Source: Paramylibacter kogurei
GTDB taxonomy: Bacteria > Pseudomonadota > Alphaproteobacteria > Rhodobacterales > Rhodobacteraceae
Direction: 5' to 3'
Length of the DNA: 64,000 nt
Assembly: GCF_002742285.1 (NCBI RefSeq)
Contig: NZ_MDGM01000009.1
Span: 62,001-126,000 of the forward strand
How positions within the stretch are numbered: the first letter of the stretch is position 1; each line of letters opens with the position of its first letter. The notes under the pieces are model-generated. The model ran no database searches and was not told where the DNA came from. It saw nothing but the letters and a program-made list of their open reading frames with translations. The position numbers were made by a program, and so were the translations under genes. This document shows positions 27,952 to 36,813 of the stretch, piece by piece.

Positions 27952-29760
27952 ATGAGTATCAACGAACCGTTTACGGATCTAGAGATAAAAACCGCGGATA
28001 ACGGTTTTTACGAAGGCTACAGCCTTCCGATCGCGTTGATCAGTAAGATCAGCATGACATTACTGGTGCTTTGGGCCTTGATTTGGCCGCTCAGTGCGAA
28101 TGGCAAATTGGCCGCGTGGAACACCAACCTATTGGTTGGGTTCAATTCATTTTATATCATCGCGGTCGGGCTGTTTGCCTGTTTTTGTTTTATCATTGCG
28201 CTGATCCCATCGATTGGGCGGCGTACATTGGGTTTGCCTGGTGAAAAGCCTGAATTTTCCAATTTCTCGTGGTTTTCCATGATGTTTGGTGCGGGTTTGG
28301 GCGTGGGTTTGATGACATTCGCCACCGCTGAACCGCTTGGCCTGTGGGGATCAAACCCAATCGTTGTCGCAGGCGAAGTAGAGGGCAACACGCAAGAGGC
28401 ATTAAAATCCGCCTATCGTTATACATTTGCCCATTACGGTTTCCACGCATGGGCCATTTATGTGTTAACGGGTCTGTCGCTGGCCTATTTCGCCTATACG
28501 CGTGATATGCCATTGACCATCCGCTCTGCGCTGACACCATTGTTGGGATCCATCGCAAATGGCCCCATCGGGCATATCGTTGATGTCTTGGGTGTGGTTG
28601 CAACAATTCTGGGCGTATCCGTCACTATTGGGTTTGGTGTCAGCCAACTTGTTGATGGTGTTTATGCGATCACAGGTGCGCAATGGTTGATGAATGGAGC
28701 AGAAGCCCCCGCACCCAGCAAGGTTGGCCTGATCGTGGCATTGGTCATCATCATGGGCATGTCGATTGTGTCGGCGGTTTCTGGTGTGGGACGCGGTGTT
28801 AAATACCTGTCTAACTTGAACCTAGTATTGTCGCTGATCCTTTTGTTGGTCTTTGTGATTTTTGGATCATTCCTGTTTGCAATGACAACATATGCAACCG
28901 CGTTGTTTGACTATATCGTGCATTTCTTTTCGCTCTCATTCAGCGCCTATGCACCAATGGATGTGGCTGAATTTACTGCCGCATTACCCGATGCCGTCAA
29001 ATCATTGCCTGCCGATGAAATCGCGGCATTGCACGCGGGTGCAACGGGGCCTTGGGGATCGTTGGCAGGGTTCGCAGAATCCGTGCCTGCATCCGTCACC
29101 GCCTTGGAAAATTCCGATAGCGTGATTGCCACCATGTATGACAATGCGGCACGCGGGCGCCAATTTGCTTGGCAAGCTGCTTGGACAACATTTTACTGGG
29201 CTTGGTGGATTGCATTTGCGCCATTTGTTGGCTTGTTCTTGGCACGTATTTCCAAGGGTCGCAGCATTCGCGAATTCGTCCTTGGTGCGGTTGTTGCCCC
29301 ATCATTGGTCTGTTTTGCATGGATGACAATCCTTGGCGCCACAGCGATTGATCTGGAATTAACCGGTGGAGCAAACGGATCCATCATCGGTGCATCCAAC
29401 ACGGCCAAATTATTCGTGACATTGCAAAACATGTTATCGGGTGGATTGTTGCAGATCATTACCGTGATGTGCGTAATCCTGATTATGACATTCTTGGTTA
29501 CATCTGCTGACTCTGGCATCTTGGTGATGAACACGATCATGTCGGGTGGCGCACAGGAAACGGGCATCAAGCACCGCATCATCTGGGGCATCTTGCTAAC
29601 CCTTGTGATTGGTACGCTATTGCTTGCGGGTGGTGGCGGTATGGATGCGTTGAAAAACGCAATGATCATTGCCGCATTGCCGTTTACCTTCATCATGGTT
29701 TTGATGATGATTTCGCTGGCCAAGGCGCTTTATCGTGATGGTATTCGCGACAAAGCATAA
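27952..29760 (+). CDS. BCCT-family betaine/choline/DMSP-type transporter
   Basis: A 602-residue transporter with twelve predicted transmembrane helices. The glycine-rich helix GAGLGVGLMTFATAEPLGLW (about residue 118) and the BCCT signature FYWAWWIAFAPFVGLFLARI (about residue 412) are both present. Family members import quaternary amines or dimethylsulfoniopropionate, driven by sodium or protons. The first motif has Met-Thr-Phe-Ala where betaine carriers often have Met-Phe-Trp-Gly/Ala, so substrate specificity may differ. A GAGGGA ribosome-binding site precedes the ATG. Neighbouring acuI and the DmdC-like gene make DMSP or a related compound a reasonable guess. A strong terminator follows. Confidence 0.92.
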   Translation: MSINEPFTDLEIKTADNGFYEGYSLPIALISKISMTLLVLWALIWPLSANGKLAAWNTNLLVGFNSFYIIAVGLFACFCFIIALIPSIGRRTLGLPGEKPEFSNFSWFSMMFGAGLGVGLMTFATAEPLGLWGSNPIVVAGEVEGNTQEALKSAYRYTFAHYGFHAWAIYVLTGLSLAYFAYTRDMPLTIRSALTPLLGSIANGPIGHIVDVLGVVATILGVSVTIGFGVSQLVDGVYAITGAQWLMNGAEAPAPSKVGLIVALVIIMGMSIVSAVSGVGRGVKYLSNLNLVLSLILLLVFVIFGSFLFAMTTYATALFDYIVHFFSLSFSAYAPMDVAEFTAALPDAVKSLPADEIAALHAGATGPWGSLAGFAESVPASVTALENSDSVIATMYDNAARGRQFAWQAAWTTFYWAWWIAFAPFVGLFLARISKGRSIREFVLGAVVAPSLVCFAWMTILGATAIDLELTGGANGSIIGASNTAKLFVTLQNMLSGGLLQIITVMCVILIMTFLVTSADSGILVMNTIMSGGAQETGIKHRIIWGILLTLVIGTLLLAGGGGMDALKNAMIIAALPFTFIMVLMMISLAKALYRDGIRDKA

Positions 29761-29777
29761 TTTGCACTTCACAAACG

Positions 29778-29807
29778 AAAACGGCGCCCAATGTGGCGCC
29801 GTTTTTT
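29778..29807. terminator. Bidirectional rho-independent terminator
   Basis: AAAACGGCGCC (29778-29788) pairs with GGCGCCGTTTT (29795-29805) over a six-base loop and is followed by T residues. It sits between the convergent BCCT and acuI genes, and the A-rich left arm lets it work on both strands. Confidence 0.9.
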
Positions 29808-29821
29808 ATTGGGGTAACGTG

Positions 29822-30814
29822 TTATGCATTCACATCAACAACAACGCGCCCTTTGACCTGACCTTTCAGAATGTCAGCACCCAATTTTGGCAAATCGGAC
29901 AGGGTGGCAGGCACAACCATGTCTTCCAATTTATCCATCGGTAAATCGGTTGCCACACGTTTCCACACGGCAACGCGGTTTTCATATGGATGCATCACAC
30001 TGTCGATCCCAAGCAGATTAACCCCGCGCAACAAAAATGGAATAACCGTGGCGGGCAATCCTGCCCCACCAGCCAACCCAACAGAGGCCACCGATGCACC
30101 ATATTTCATTTGCCCCAACACACGTGCCAACATGGCACCGCCCACGGCATCAATGCACCCCGCCCACATTTCAGATTCCAACGGGCGTTTAACGGTTTCG
30201 TTAATCTCTTCACGCGCCACAATCTGGCTCGCCCCAAGAGATTTCAGATAATCCGCCGTTTCTGGGCGCCCAGTCACTCCGGCAACCTCATATCCCAGAT
30301 TTGCCAATATCGCGGTGGCCACTGATCCAACACCACCTGCCGCCCCTGTCACCAAAACAGGGCCGTTTGCGGGTTTTAATCCATGCGCTTCCAGTGCCAT
30401 CACCGATTGCATCGCGGTAAACCCAGCCGTGCCCACGGCCATTGCTTGGCGCGTAGATAACCCATCGGGCAAGGCCACCAACCAATCGGCATTCACACGG
30501 GTTTTTTGCGCATAACCGCCCCAATGCACCTCGCCATAACGCCAGCCTGTCAACAAAACCTTGTCACCCTTCGCATATCGCGGATCATCCGAAGACTCGA
30601 CAACACCCGCCATATCAATCCCGGGAATATGGGGATAGTTGCGCACCAACCCGCCCCCTGGCCCGATGCATAACCCATCCTTGTAATTCACCGTGGAATA
30701 TTCGACCGCCACGGTCACATTCCCGTCGGGCAGTTGATCCAACTCGATCTGCGTCACCGCAGCGTGGGTTTTACCCTCGTCGTCTTTTTCAACCATCAAT
30801 GCGTTAAATGACAT
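29822..30814 (-). CDS. acuI: Acrylyl-CoA reductase (AcuI-type MDR oxidoreductase)
   Basis: A 330-residue zinc-independent medium-chain reductase. GroES-like N-terminal half (VEYSTVNYKDGLCI, PGIDMAGVVE); NADPH fold with GAAGGVGSVAT near residue 155 and Arg after the second strand (GVTGR), favouring NADPH. Overall sequence follows the YhdH/AcuI group. AcuI reduces toxic acrylyl-CoA to propionyl-CoA in DMSP and 3-hydroxypropionate metabolism of Roseobacters. It diverges from a GntR regulator across a 117-base gap containing repeat operators. No dmdA gene is adjacent. Confidence 0.88.
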   Translation of the reverse strand: MSFNALMVEKDDEGKTHAAVTQIELDQLPDGNVTVAVEYSTVNYKDGLCIGPGGGLVRNYPHIPGIDMAGVVESSDDPRYAKGDKVLLTGWRYGEVHWGGYAQKTRVNADWLVALPDGLSTRQAMAVGTAGFTAMQSVMALEAHGLKPANGPVLVTGAAGGVGSVATAILANLGYEVAGVTGRPETADYLKSLGASQIVAREEINETVKRPLESEMWAGCIDAVGGAMLARVLGQMKYGASVASVGLAGGAGLPATVIPFLLRGVNLLGIDSVMHPYENRVAVWKRVATDLPMDKLEDMVVPATLSDLPKLGADILKGQVKGRVVVDVNA

Positions 30815-30882
30815 GCGTTATCCTTTCACGGTTTTTCCAAAACACGCTGCAAATGCTCTTGATTGCGGCGCTGATTCAGGGC

Positions 30883-30914
30883 AATGTCTAGCAATGTTTT
30901 AAATGTCTGACAAT
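30883..30914. promoter_or_regulatory. Candidate GntR operator pair between acuI and gntR
   Basis: AATGTCTAGCAAT (30883-30895) and AATGTCTGACAAT (30902-30914) are near-identical and 19 bases apart. The second contains the palindrome TGTC-T-GACA, in keeping with the GT-N-AC symmetry of FCD-type GntR sites. The gap is shared by both divergent promoters, so the regulator may control acuI and itself. Binding is inferred. Confidence 0.5.
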
Positions 30915-30931
30915 TGGAATATTTATCCGCG

Positions 30932-31684
30932 ATGAAATACACGTTGAAACCAAACGGTGAACTTTCGGCCCAAATCGCATTGGCGATTCAAGATGCAATT
31001 GTTGCGGGCACATTGCTGGTCGATGAACGCCTGCCTTCTGAATCCGAACTGGGCGAACGCTTTGGCGTGGCACGCTCAACAGTGCGCGAAGCCTTGAAAC
31101 GTTTGGCGGCGAAAAACCTGATCCGCACGCAACGCGGTGCCAGTGGTGGCGCATTCATCAACCGGATCAGCTTTGAAGACGCCTATCCCCAGCAAATCAC
31201 GACATCAACATTGCTGCTCTCGATGAATGATGTATCATTCGAAACCGCATGCGAGGCGCGATACGCCGCCGAACGCGCCTGTATCCCCTTGGCCGCACAG
31301 CGGTGTCAGCCCGATCATCTGGCCGCCATGCGCGCCGAAATTCATCGCCAAAAACAAGCTGGGCTGAGCGACGAAAGTTTCTGTGCATCCGATGTCGCCT
31401 TTCACCGTGCCTTGGTCGATGGTGCAGGCAATGCGGTATTATCCTATCAATTGGTCAGCGCGATTGAATCCATGCAACCTTTGATGAACATGATCACATT
31501 CAGCGAACGCGATCGTGCGACAATCATCCAATTTCATAGCGATATCGCCGATGCGATCGAAGCCCAAGATGCCAAACGCGCCGAAACCGCCTTGGCCGAC
31601 TTGGCCATATACACCGCAACCTTGGCAGATCAATTCCGCGCCAAACGCGAGAAACTGCGCCAATCGGCAAACGCGGTGAGATGA
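30932..31684 (+). CDS. GntR-family (FCD) transcriptional regulator
   Basis: A 250-residue regulator. The winged HTH spans about residues 5-75 (ESELGERFGVARSTVREALK) and an FCD domain about 95-235, with Asp/His candidates in CASDVAFHRALVD and a later His in IIQFHSDIADAI. The ATG at 30932 is chosen because an in-frame TTG at 30914 overlaps the candidate operator. Divergence from acuI suggests it controls acrylyl-CoA or propionate-related metabolism; in Roseobacters GntR-type repressors next to dmdA/acuI respond to acrylate or its CoA ester. The ligand here is unproven. Confidence 0.88.
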   Translation: MKYTLKPNGELSAQIALAIQDAIVAGTLLVDERLPSESELGERFGVARSTVREALKRLAAKNLIRTQRGASGGAFINRISFEDAYPQQITTSTLLLSMNDVSFETACEARYAAERACIPLAAQRCQPDHLAAMRAEIHRQKQAGLSDESFCASDVAFHRALVDGAGNAVLSYQLVSAIESMQPLMNMITFSERDRATIIQFHSDIADAIEAQDAKRAETALADLAIYTATLADQFRAKREKLRQSANAVR

Positions 31685-31732
31685 CAAAATCAAGATTGAA
31701 CCCACCCGTTCAATCCCCTATACGACCCACAA

Positions 31733-31809
<77 letters not shown>

Positions 31810-31834
31810 ATGATTTCAATGGGTTAGGTAATTT

Positions 31835-32269
31835 TCATTCTCTTGGAATTATCAACCATGGCTGTGGTGATTGCCAATCTCTATAATGAGAACAGAGAGT
31901 TTCATTGTAGCCCTCAGCTTCTTTATCTTGGCATTCCAGCGATTGAAAAAGGTCCGCATACCCAAAACCACCCCAGTTTGAAATTTCTCTTAATCGATTT
32001 GGTAACGCTTGTTTACGAAGCTCAAGAGCAGCTTCTTCGCTTAACGAATGATCACGATCAGGATGTTGCAGAACATTGATCGCCCAATCACGAAGTGCCT
32101 TGGTATCATCCTTCGGCTCTCCAGTAAGGACACCAACTGCAATCTGTAATTTGGTTCCAGTAAGGTTTCTTTGGCTTACCTGATTATTCAAAAACAGAGC
32201 TGCTATTGCCACAACCACTGGTAGCAGTACTTTGCCAAATATTTCAAACTTGTCCCAACAATCTTTCAT
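31835..32269 (-). CDS. Hypothetical membrane-anchored protein inside the tRNA-Arg insertion
   Basis: A 144-residue protein I do not recognise. Residues 11-28 form one hydrophobic segment (VLLPVVVAIAALFL), followed by a soluble domain rich in charged residues with two cysteines near the C-terminus (SLECQDKE and TLCSHY) that could pair if exported. The topology suggests a signal anchor with the domain on one side of the membrane. It is the only gene between the two tRNA-Arg 3'-end copies, so it is probably acquired. A defence, exclusion or toxin-like role would be guesswork. Confidence 0.6.
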   Translation of the reverse strand: MKDCWDKFEIFGKVLLPVVVAIAALFLNNQVSQRNLTGTKLQIAVGVLTGEPKDDTKALRDWAINVLQHPDRDHSLSEEAALELRKQALPNRLREISNWGGFGYADLFQSLECQDKEAEGYNETLCSHYRDWQSPQPWLIIPRE

Positions 32270-32333
32270 GAATACTGTCCTGATGCGAACGCCAACGATT
32301 TTAACTTACATGCTAAATTGCTTTTTGCAACTA

Positions 32334-32360
32334 AGGTTCGAATCCTGACGGGTGTGCCAA
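32334..32360 (+). repeat. tRNA-Arg 3'-end fragment (att-like direct repeat)
   Basis: The 27 bases match 31784-31810 at 25 positions, beginning AGGTTCGAATCCTG and ending GCCAA. The differences are T to A after CCTG and C to T in GGTGC. No D-arm or anticodon arm precedes it, so it is a fragment and not a tRNA gene. Confidence 0.8.
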
Positions 32361-32454
32361 ATATCTTCGATTGGCATTTCATTTAAGAAACCCCGCGCTG
32401 GGATATGATGTGCATATATTTCGCCAATTTCCCACACGTCACAAGGCGTTTTGC

Positions 32455-32468
32455 TGACGTTTACGTCA
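32455..32468. promoter_or_regulatory. Perfect palindrome upstream of the DmdC-like gene
   Basis: TGACGT-TT-ACGTCA is a perfect 6+6 inverted repeat about 100 bases before the start codon, and another ACGTCAC half-site lies at about 32436. The ACGT-N2-ACGT form recalls operators of MerR-type regulators (LiuR class) that control acyl-CoA catabolism genes. The assignment is inference. Confidence 0.45.
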
Positions 32469-32566
32469 CGTCCAACGCGAAAAAGGTACTGTGCAGCGCA
32501 ACATTTGAACGATAGTTTAACGCCAACACAAACAACCACAGTTTACTAACTTTGCAGGAGGCTTTG

Positions 32567-34342
32567 ATGCCAAGTTATACCGCCCCAACAAAAGACGCAG
32601 CATTCATTTTGCATGAATTGCTAAAGGTGCAAGACGCACAAATCCCAGGTTTCGAAGAACTGAGCGCTGATTTCACATCCGCCGTTCTGGAAGAGGCCAG
32701 CAAAATCGCAACCAACCTGTTGCAACCATTGAACGCGGTTGGCGATCACGATGGCTGTACCTTTGAAAATGGTGTTGTACGCACACCAAAAGGTTTCAAA
32801 GAAGCGTTTGAAGAATATCGCGCTGGTGGTTGGAACGGTTTGGATCTTGATCCTGAATATGGCGGCCAAGGTATGCCATATACATTGGCCACCGCAGTTG
32901 GCGAGAGTTTTTCTGGCGCAAACATGGCGTTTGTGATGTATGGCGGTCTGACTCATGGTGCGTATTCTGCGATCCACGCCCACGGTACAGACGATCAAAA
33001 ATCCAAATGGTTGCCAAAAATGGCCGATCTGGAATGGACAGGTACAATGAACCTGACCGAGCCACATTGTGGTACGGATTTGGGCTTGATGCGCACCAAG
33101 GCGGAACCACAAGGTGATGGTTCATATAAAATCTCTGGTCAGAAAATCTTTATCTCTGCGGGTGATCATGATCTGTCGGATAACGTGATCCACCTTGTTC
33201 TGGCAAAAATCCCAGGTGGCCCAGAGGGCATCAAAGGTGTGTCCTTGTTCATCGTTCCAAAATTCATGGTTGATGACGAAGGCAACATTGGCGAACGCAA
33301 TGGCGTTTCTGTTGGCAACATCGAAGAAAAAATGGGCATCCACGGCAATGCGACCTGTGTGATGAACTATGACGATGCAACAGGTTACTTGCTTGGCGAA
33401 GAAAACAAAGGCATGCGCGCCATGTTCACCATGATGAACGAAGCGCGTCTTGGCGTGGCATTGCAAGGCTTGTCACAATCAGAGGCTGCGTATCAAAACG
33501 CGGTGATCTATGCCAAGGATCGTCTGCAAGGGCGTGATGTTACTGGCGTGAAAAACCCGAACGGCCCTGCTGATCCGTTGATCGTTCACCCTGATATTCG
33601 CCGCATGTTGATGAATATGAAATCATTCAATGAAGGTGCGCGCGCATTCATGATGTGGGGCGCAATGATGTTGGACAAAGCGCATCACAATGATGACAAA
33701 GACGCGCTTGGTTTGATTTCCCTGCTTACACCAGTGTTGAAGGGGTTCCTAACCGACGTTGGTTTCGACATGACGGTTCAGGCGCAACAAGTATACGGTG
33801 GCCATGGTTACATCGAAGAATGGGGCATGTCCCAATTCGCCCGTGATGCACGTATCGCGATGATCTATGAGGGTGCGAACGGTGTTCAGGCGCTTGATCT
33901 GGTTGGTCGTAAAATGGCACAGGATGGCGGCAAGCACGTCATGGCCTATTTCGACATGATCAAAACGTTCATCTCTGAAAACAAAGATAACGAAGAGCTG
34001 GCCGATTTCTTGAACCCATTGAAAGATGCGTCAAAAGATCTGCAAGAAGTGATGATGTATTTCATGCAAAACGGCATGAAGGATCCAAACTCTGCCCTTG
34101 CTGGTTCTACGGATGCATTGCACCTGTTTGGTCACGTCAGCCTTGGTTTGATGTGGGCACAAATGGCCAAGGCCGCATTGGCAGGCATGGCATCTGGCGA
34201 AGGTGATCAAGATTTCTACAAGAACAAGATCACCACTGGTAAATACTACATGGATCGTGTTCTGCCCGCTGTCAAAATGCACAAAGCACGTGCAATGGCA
34301 GGTGCCGAAACAATGATGGCACTGGACGCCGATCATTTCTAA
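32567..34342 (+). CDS. dmdC: Acyl-CoA dehydrogenase, 3-methylmercaptopropionyl-CoA dehydrogenase (DmdC) type
   Basis: A 591-residue FAD enzyme, about 200 residues longer than ordinary acyl-CoA dehydrogenases, as in the DmdC/FadE-like branch. The FAD-binding region has [13 protein letters not shown], the C-terminal catalytic segment is [17 protein letters not shown], and its glutamate falls at residue 435, the position I recall for the catalytic base of Roseovarius DmdC. The ATG at 32567 follows AGGAGG. It would oxidise MMPA-CoA to methylthioacryloyl-CoA in DMSP demethylation, or a medium-chain acyl-CoA. Proximity to acuI and a BCCT carrier supports the DMSP reading, but dmdA, dmdB and dmdD are not in this window. 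Confidence 0.78.
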   Translation: MPSYTAPTKDAAFILHELLKVQDAQIPGFEELSADFTSAVLEEASKIATNLLQPLNAVGDHDGCTFENGVVRTPKGFKEAFEEYRAGGWNGLDLDPEYGGQGMPYTLATAVGESFSGANMAFVMYGGLTHGAYSAIHAHGTDDQKSKWLPKMADLEWTGTMNLTEPHCGTDLGLMRTKAEPQGDGSYKISGQKIFISAGDHDLSDNVIHLVLAKIPGGPEGIKGVSLFIVPKFMVDDEGNIGERNGVSVGNIEEKMGIHGNATCVMNYDDATGYLLGEENKGMRAMFTMMNEARLGVALQGLSQSEAAYQNAVIYAKDRLQGRDVTGVKNPNGPADPLIVHPDIRRMLMNMKSFNEGARAFMMWGAMMLDKAHHNDDKDALGLISLLTPVLKGFLTDVGFDMTVQAQQVYGGHGYIEEWGMSQFARDARIAMIYEGANGVQALDLVGRKMAQDGGKHVMAYFDMIKTFISENKDNEELADFLNPLKDASKDLQEVMMYFMQNGMKDPNSALAGSTDALHLFGHVSLGLMWAQMAKAALAGMASGEGDQDFYKNKITTGKYYMDRVLPAVKMHKARAMAGAETMMALDADHF

Positions 34343-34365
34343 TCAGGTTTAAAACCTAATATTTA

Positions 34366-34400
34366 AGCGCGGCACTCCAAACGGGGTGCCGCGTTTTTTT
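34366..34400 (+). terminator. Rho-independent terminator after the dmdC-like gene
   Basis: CGCGGCAC (34368-34375) pairs with GTGCCGCG (34386-34393), followed by TTTTTTT. It ends the dmdC transcript ahead of the convergent secreted-protein gene. Confidence 0.9.
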
Positions 34401-34415
34401 GTGTGCATATCACCA

Positions 34416-34943
34416 CTATTCTGCTGTGCGCGTATCCCATGTTTGAACGGTGGCTAATTCATCTGAACAGGTTTCCAACGTCAACGCTTTCATCTGGTTT
34501 TCTTTGCTGCGCCCTGTGCGGGTTTCATCGCCAAGGGTGATGCAAATTTCGGGGTTTGCTGTGGGGGCAATCGTGCCCTGACCATCAAAAACCCAGCTTT
34601 GCTCGGCTGAACCGTCACAACTGGCCAGCGCAACTGTGTCGCCTGCCTCGTTTCCTGTCGCGGCCATGCAGACGTCAAATTCGGGCATATACATCACGCC
34701 TTCATCGAAACGTTCTGAATCAAACGCCTGATCAACAAAAATTTCGCCCGATGGGCTGTAACAAGTATGCGCCTGAAGCCCGTCATCTGGGTTGGCATTT
34801 GCGCCCTGCCCTTTGGCGATATCCAAACAATATCCGTTTTGGATATTATCGAGCATATCAACCACATAAACTTCGACATTATCCGCCTGTGCGATGCCAG
34901 AAAACAGACCAAGTGCGATAACGGTTGCGGTGGGTTTCAACAT
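34416..34943 (-). CDS. Secreted protein with ricin-B-like (beta-trefoil) repeats
   Basis: A 175-residue protein. A signal peptide covers residues 1-20 (cleavage after Ala-Gln-Ala). The rest carries weak beta-trefoil repeats: CLDIAKGQG, VCMAATGNEAGDTVALASC followed by EQSWVFDGQG, and ICITLGDE followed by VQTWD, i.e. QxW-type motifs. Paired cysteines suggest disulfides in the periplasm or outside the cell. Ricin-B folds usually bind carbohydrate. It lies 34 bases downstream of another secreted-protein gene on the same strand and probably shares its transcript. Partners and ligand are unknown. Confidence 0.72.
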   Translation of the reverse strand: MLKPTATVIALGLFSGIAQADNVEVYVVDMLDNIQNGYCLDIAKGQGANANPDDGLQAHTCYSPSGEIFVDQAFDSERFDEGVMYMPEFDVCMAATGNEAGDTVALASCDGSAEQSWVFDGQGTIAPTANPEICITLGDETRTGRSKENQMKALTLETCSDELATVQTWDTRTAE

Positions 34944-34977
34944 ATTATTGTCCTATGTTAAGTGAGTGAAAGAGAGA

Positions 34978-35619
34978 TTATTCAACGCTGACACGGCATA
35001 ACACCGTATTGCTTTGTTCCAGATCAGGGCCCCAAATAAATGCGGCGCGATCATCCCAATTGATGTCATTATACCCCATTTTTGGATCAACGGCGGCGGC
35101 GCTATACACGCTGGCGGCGGGCCAGTCGGATGCATCAAAATCTGCGTGATCCCAACCTTGCGGTTCATCGGCGGCTTCGAACAAACACACACCCTCGCCC
35201 GCGACAGGGTCATCGGATTTTTCGCAAGATTTATCCAATGGCGCGGTATGAATCACTGCGCATTGCCAGCTTTCATCGCTGACAACCACGGTTTCGCCGG
35301 CACTATTTTTCACCTGAACGATCAAACCACCATCGCCCATCTGTTGGCGACGGCTTCCGATATATTCCAGCCCCGTATCGTTTTCTTTGAAATCCTTGGC
35401 CACAACACCGATCACAAATGGGGCGTCTGCCTCAAATGTGAAACTTTCGGCGTTAAACGAACGCTCGGTTGTAATGGGCACGCTATCCTCTGCGACCTGC
35501 ACACCGTTAATACGCATTTCGAACCAGTTATCGGCCCAAACATCCACTGAATAGGTTTCTGCACTGGATATTGCAGGGATCATTGTCGCGGCAATAAGGG
35601 TTGGAATAATGATACGCAT
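34978..35619 (-). CDS. Secreted protein of unknown function with a galactose-binding-like fold
   Basis: A 213-residue protein with a signal peptide (1-20, cleavage after Ser-Ser-Ala). The mature part begins with VDVWADNWFEMRINGV and contains DDPVAGEGVC, WDHADFDASDWPAAS and WDDRAAFIWG. These aromatic-Asp repeats resemble galactose-binding-like beta-sandwich domains found beside glycoside-degrading enzymes. I cannot name the family. An AGGAG ribosome-binding site precedes the ATG, and a large inverted repeat lies immediately upstream. It follows the Gfo/Idh gene on the same strand, so it could belong to the sulfosugar locus, but this is not established. Confidence 0.65.
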   Translation of the reverse strand: MRIIIPTLIAATMIPAISSAETYSVDVWADNWFEMRINGVQVAEDSVPITTERSFNAESFTFEADAPFVIGVVAKDFKENDTGLEYIGSRRQQMGDGGLIVQVKNSAGETVVVSDESWQCAVIHTAPLDKSCEKSDDPVAGEGVCLFEAADEPQGWDHADFDASDWPAASVYSAAAVDPKMGYNDINWDDRAAFIWGPDLEQSNTVLCRVSVE

Positions 35620-35628
35620 GACAGCTCC

Positions 35629-35666
35629 TTGTTGTGATCAGCATAGCTGATACGTGACCACAACAA
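35629..35666. promoter_or_regulatory. Two-tier inverted repeat in the leader of the secreted-protein gene
   Basis: TTGTTGTG (35629-35636) mirrors CACAACAA (35659-35666), with an inner pair ATCAGC/GCTGAT (35637-35642 and 35646-35651). A separate palindrome, TGTCGCGACA, lies at 35672-35681. The outer arm abuts the ribosome-binding site of the downstream gene. It could terminate transcription of the Gfo/Idh gene, serve as an operator, or fold in the leader mRNA; no T-run decides between them. Confidence 0.45.
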
Positions 35667-35683
35667 ACTTCTGTCGCGACAAT

Positions 35684-36811
35684 TCACATTTCTGGCAGAT
35701 ATCCGCCCTTGCGCAGATCAATCGCCTGTCCTGTGCGCACGGATTCTTGTGCGGCCATGCCCATGGCCACCGCTTTCCAACCATCCTCTAGCGTGACATC
35801 GGGCGCATCGCGTTCGCCGCGCACCAATGCGACAAACCCACGATGCTGATAAAACGTTGAACCGTTGTGATCACCCGCATCCAGCAATTCTGGATCAACG
35901 GGGATTTCGCGCAATTCTGGCCCCTTGGGGTCGCGCGGGCTGACGATCACTTGTGGGATCGGCGCATCGCCCAAATGTTCTGGCCAAAAACGCCCGGGGC
36001 CTGGAACCAAGGCTTCGATCTTGCCTGACCCACCCACGGCAGAAATTTCTTCTTGGTAACGCGAACCTTCGGCAAACATGCACAATTCCAACATCGCACG
36101 TGCACCGTTTTCAAAATCAACGATCACATAACCATTGTCCAAAATATCAGGGACCTCGCCGTTATATGTTTCATCCAAATGGTTCACATCCTGCCCCGCA
36201 CTGGCCATCACGCGGATCGGTTCGGATTTCACCAACAGGCGCATCAGATCGAAAAAATGACAACATTTTTCAACGAATGTGCCACCGGAATACCGATTAA
36301 AACGGTTCCAATCATTCACCTTTGGCAAAAACGGAAAACGATGTTCGCGGATCGTCAACATTTTGATCCCGCCTGTGGCATCATCAACCCCATCGCGCAG
36401 CGCCGTGATGGGCGGCATGAACCGATATTCCATCGCCACCCAAACGGGTGCTGCGTAATTTTTGCGAAATTTCTCTAGCCGTGCAACATCCGCAGGATCG
36501 GTAAACAGCGGCTTTTCCACCAAGATCGGCAATGTGCGTTTGGCGGCAATCTGTTCCAGTTGATCCACATGGCAAAAATTGGGGCTTACGATCAATAAAC
36601 AATCCAATTGTGCGATGTCCAATAATGCATCCAAGCTGTCCACCATCACCGCATCGGGTGCGAAACCTTGTGCCAGTTTCGCCATATCCGCATCGGGTTC
36701 ATAAATCGCGCCAACCTTTGTGTCAGGCAGCAATGCGATATTGCGCAGATGTTCCTGTCCCATCATGCCGCATCCGATGACGCCATAATTTACTAACTTG
36801 CCCATATTCAT
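35684..36811 (-). CDS. Gfo/Idh/MocA-family oxidoreductase; candidate NAD-dependent sulfoquinovosidase (GH188-like)
   Basis: A 375-residue protein. The Rossmann loop is Gly13-Cys-Gly15-Met-Met-Gly18, Glu99-Lys-Pro101 is the usual EKP, and the C-terminal domain has GGTFVEKCCHFFDLMRLL with His185 in the catalytic region. Most relatives are sugar or inositol dehydrogenases. It is encoded two bases after a GntR regulator and diverges from an SsuD-type monooxygenase/AKR/flavin reductase set that resembles a sulfoquinovose pathway lacking a GH31 sulfoquinovosidase. NAD-dependent sulfoquinovosidases of this same fold are reported in such clusters, including in Roseobacters, so that role is my leading hypothesis; a sugar dehydrogenase is the alternative. 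An alternative ATG lies at 36805. Confidence 0.7.
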   Translation of the reverse strand: MNMGKLVNYGVIGCGMMGQEHLRNIALLPDTKVGAIYEPDADMAKLAQGFAPDAVMVDSLDALLDIAQLDCLLIVSPNFCHVDQLEQIAAKRTLPILVEKPLFTDPADVARLEKFRKNYAAPVWVAMEYRFMPPITALRDGVDDATGGIKMLTIREHRFPFLPKVNDWNRFNRYSGGTFVEKCCHFFDLMRLLVKSEPIRVMASAGQDVNHLDETYNGEVPDILDNGYVIVDFENGARAMLELCMFAEGSRYQEEISAVGGSGKIEALVPGPGRFWPEHLGDAPIPQVIVSPRDPKGPELREIPVDPELLDAGDHNGSTFYQHRGFVALVRGERDAPDVTLEDGWKAVAMGMAAQESVRTGQAIDLRKGGYLPEM

Positions 36812-36813
36812 TC

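Noticed and set aside
32334..32360. Possible second tRNA gene
   Set aside because: Only the T-arm and acceptor 3' strand are present, with no D-arm or anticodon arm; it is a duplicated 3' fragment.
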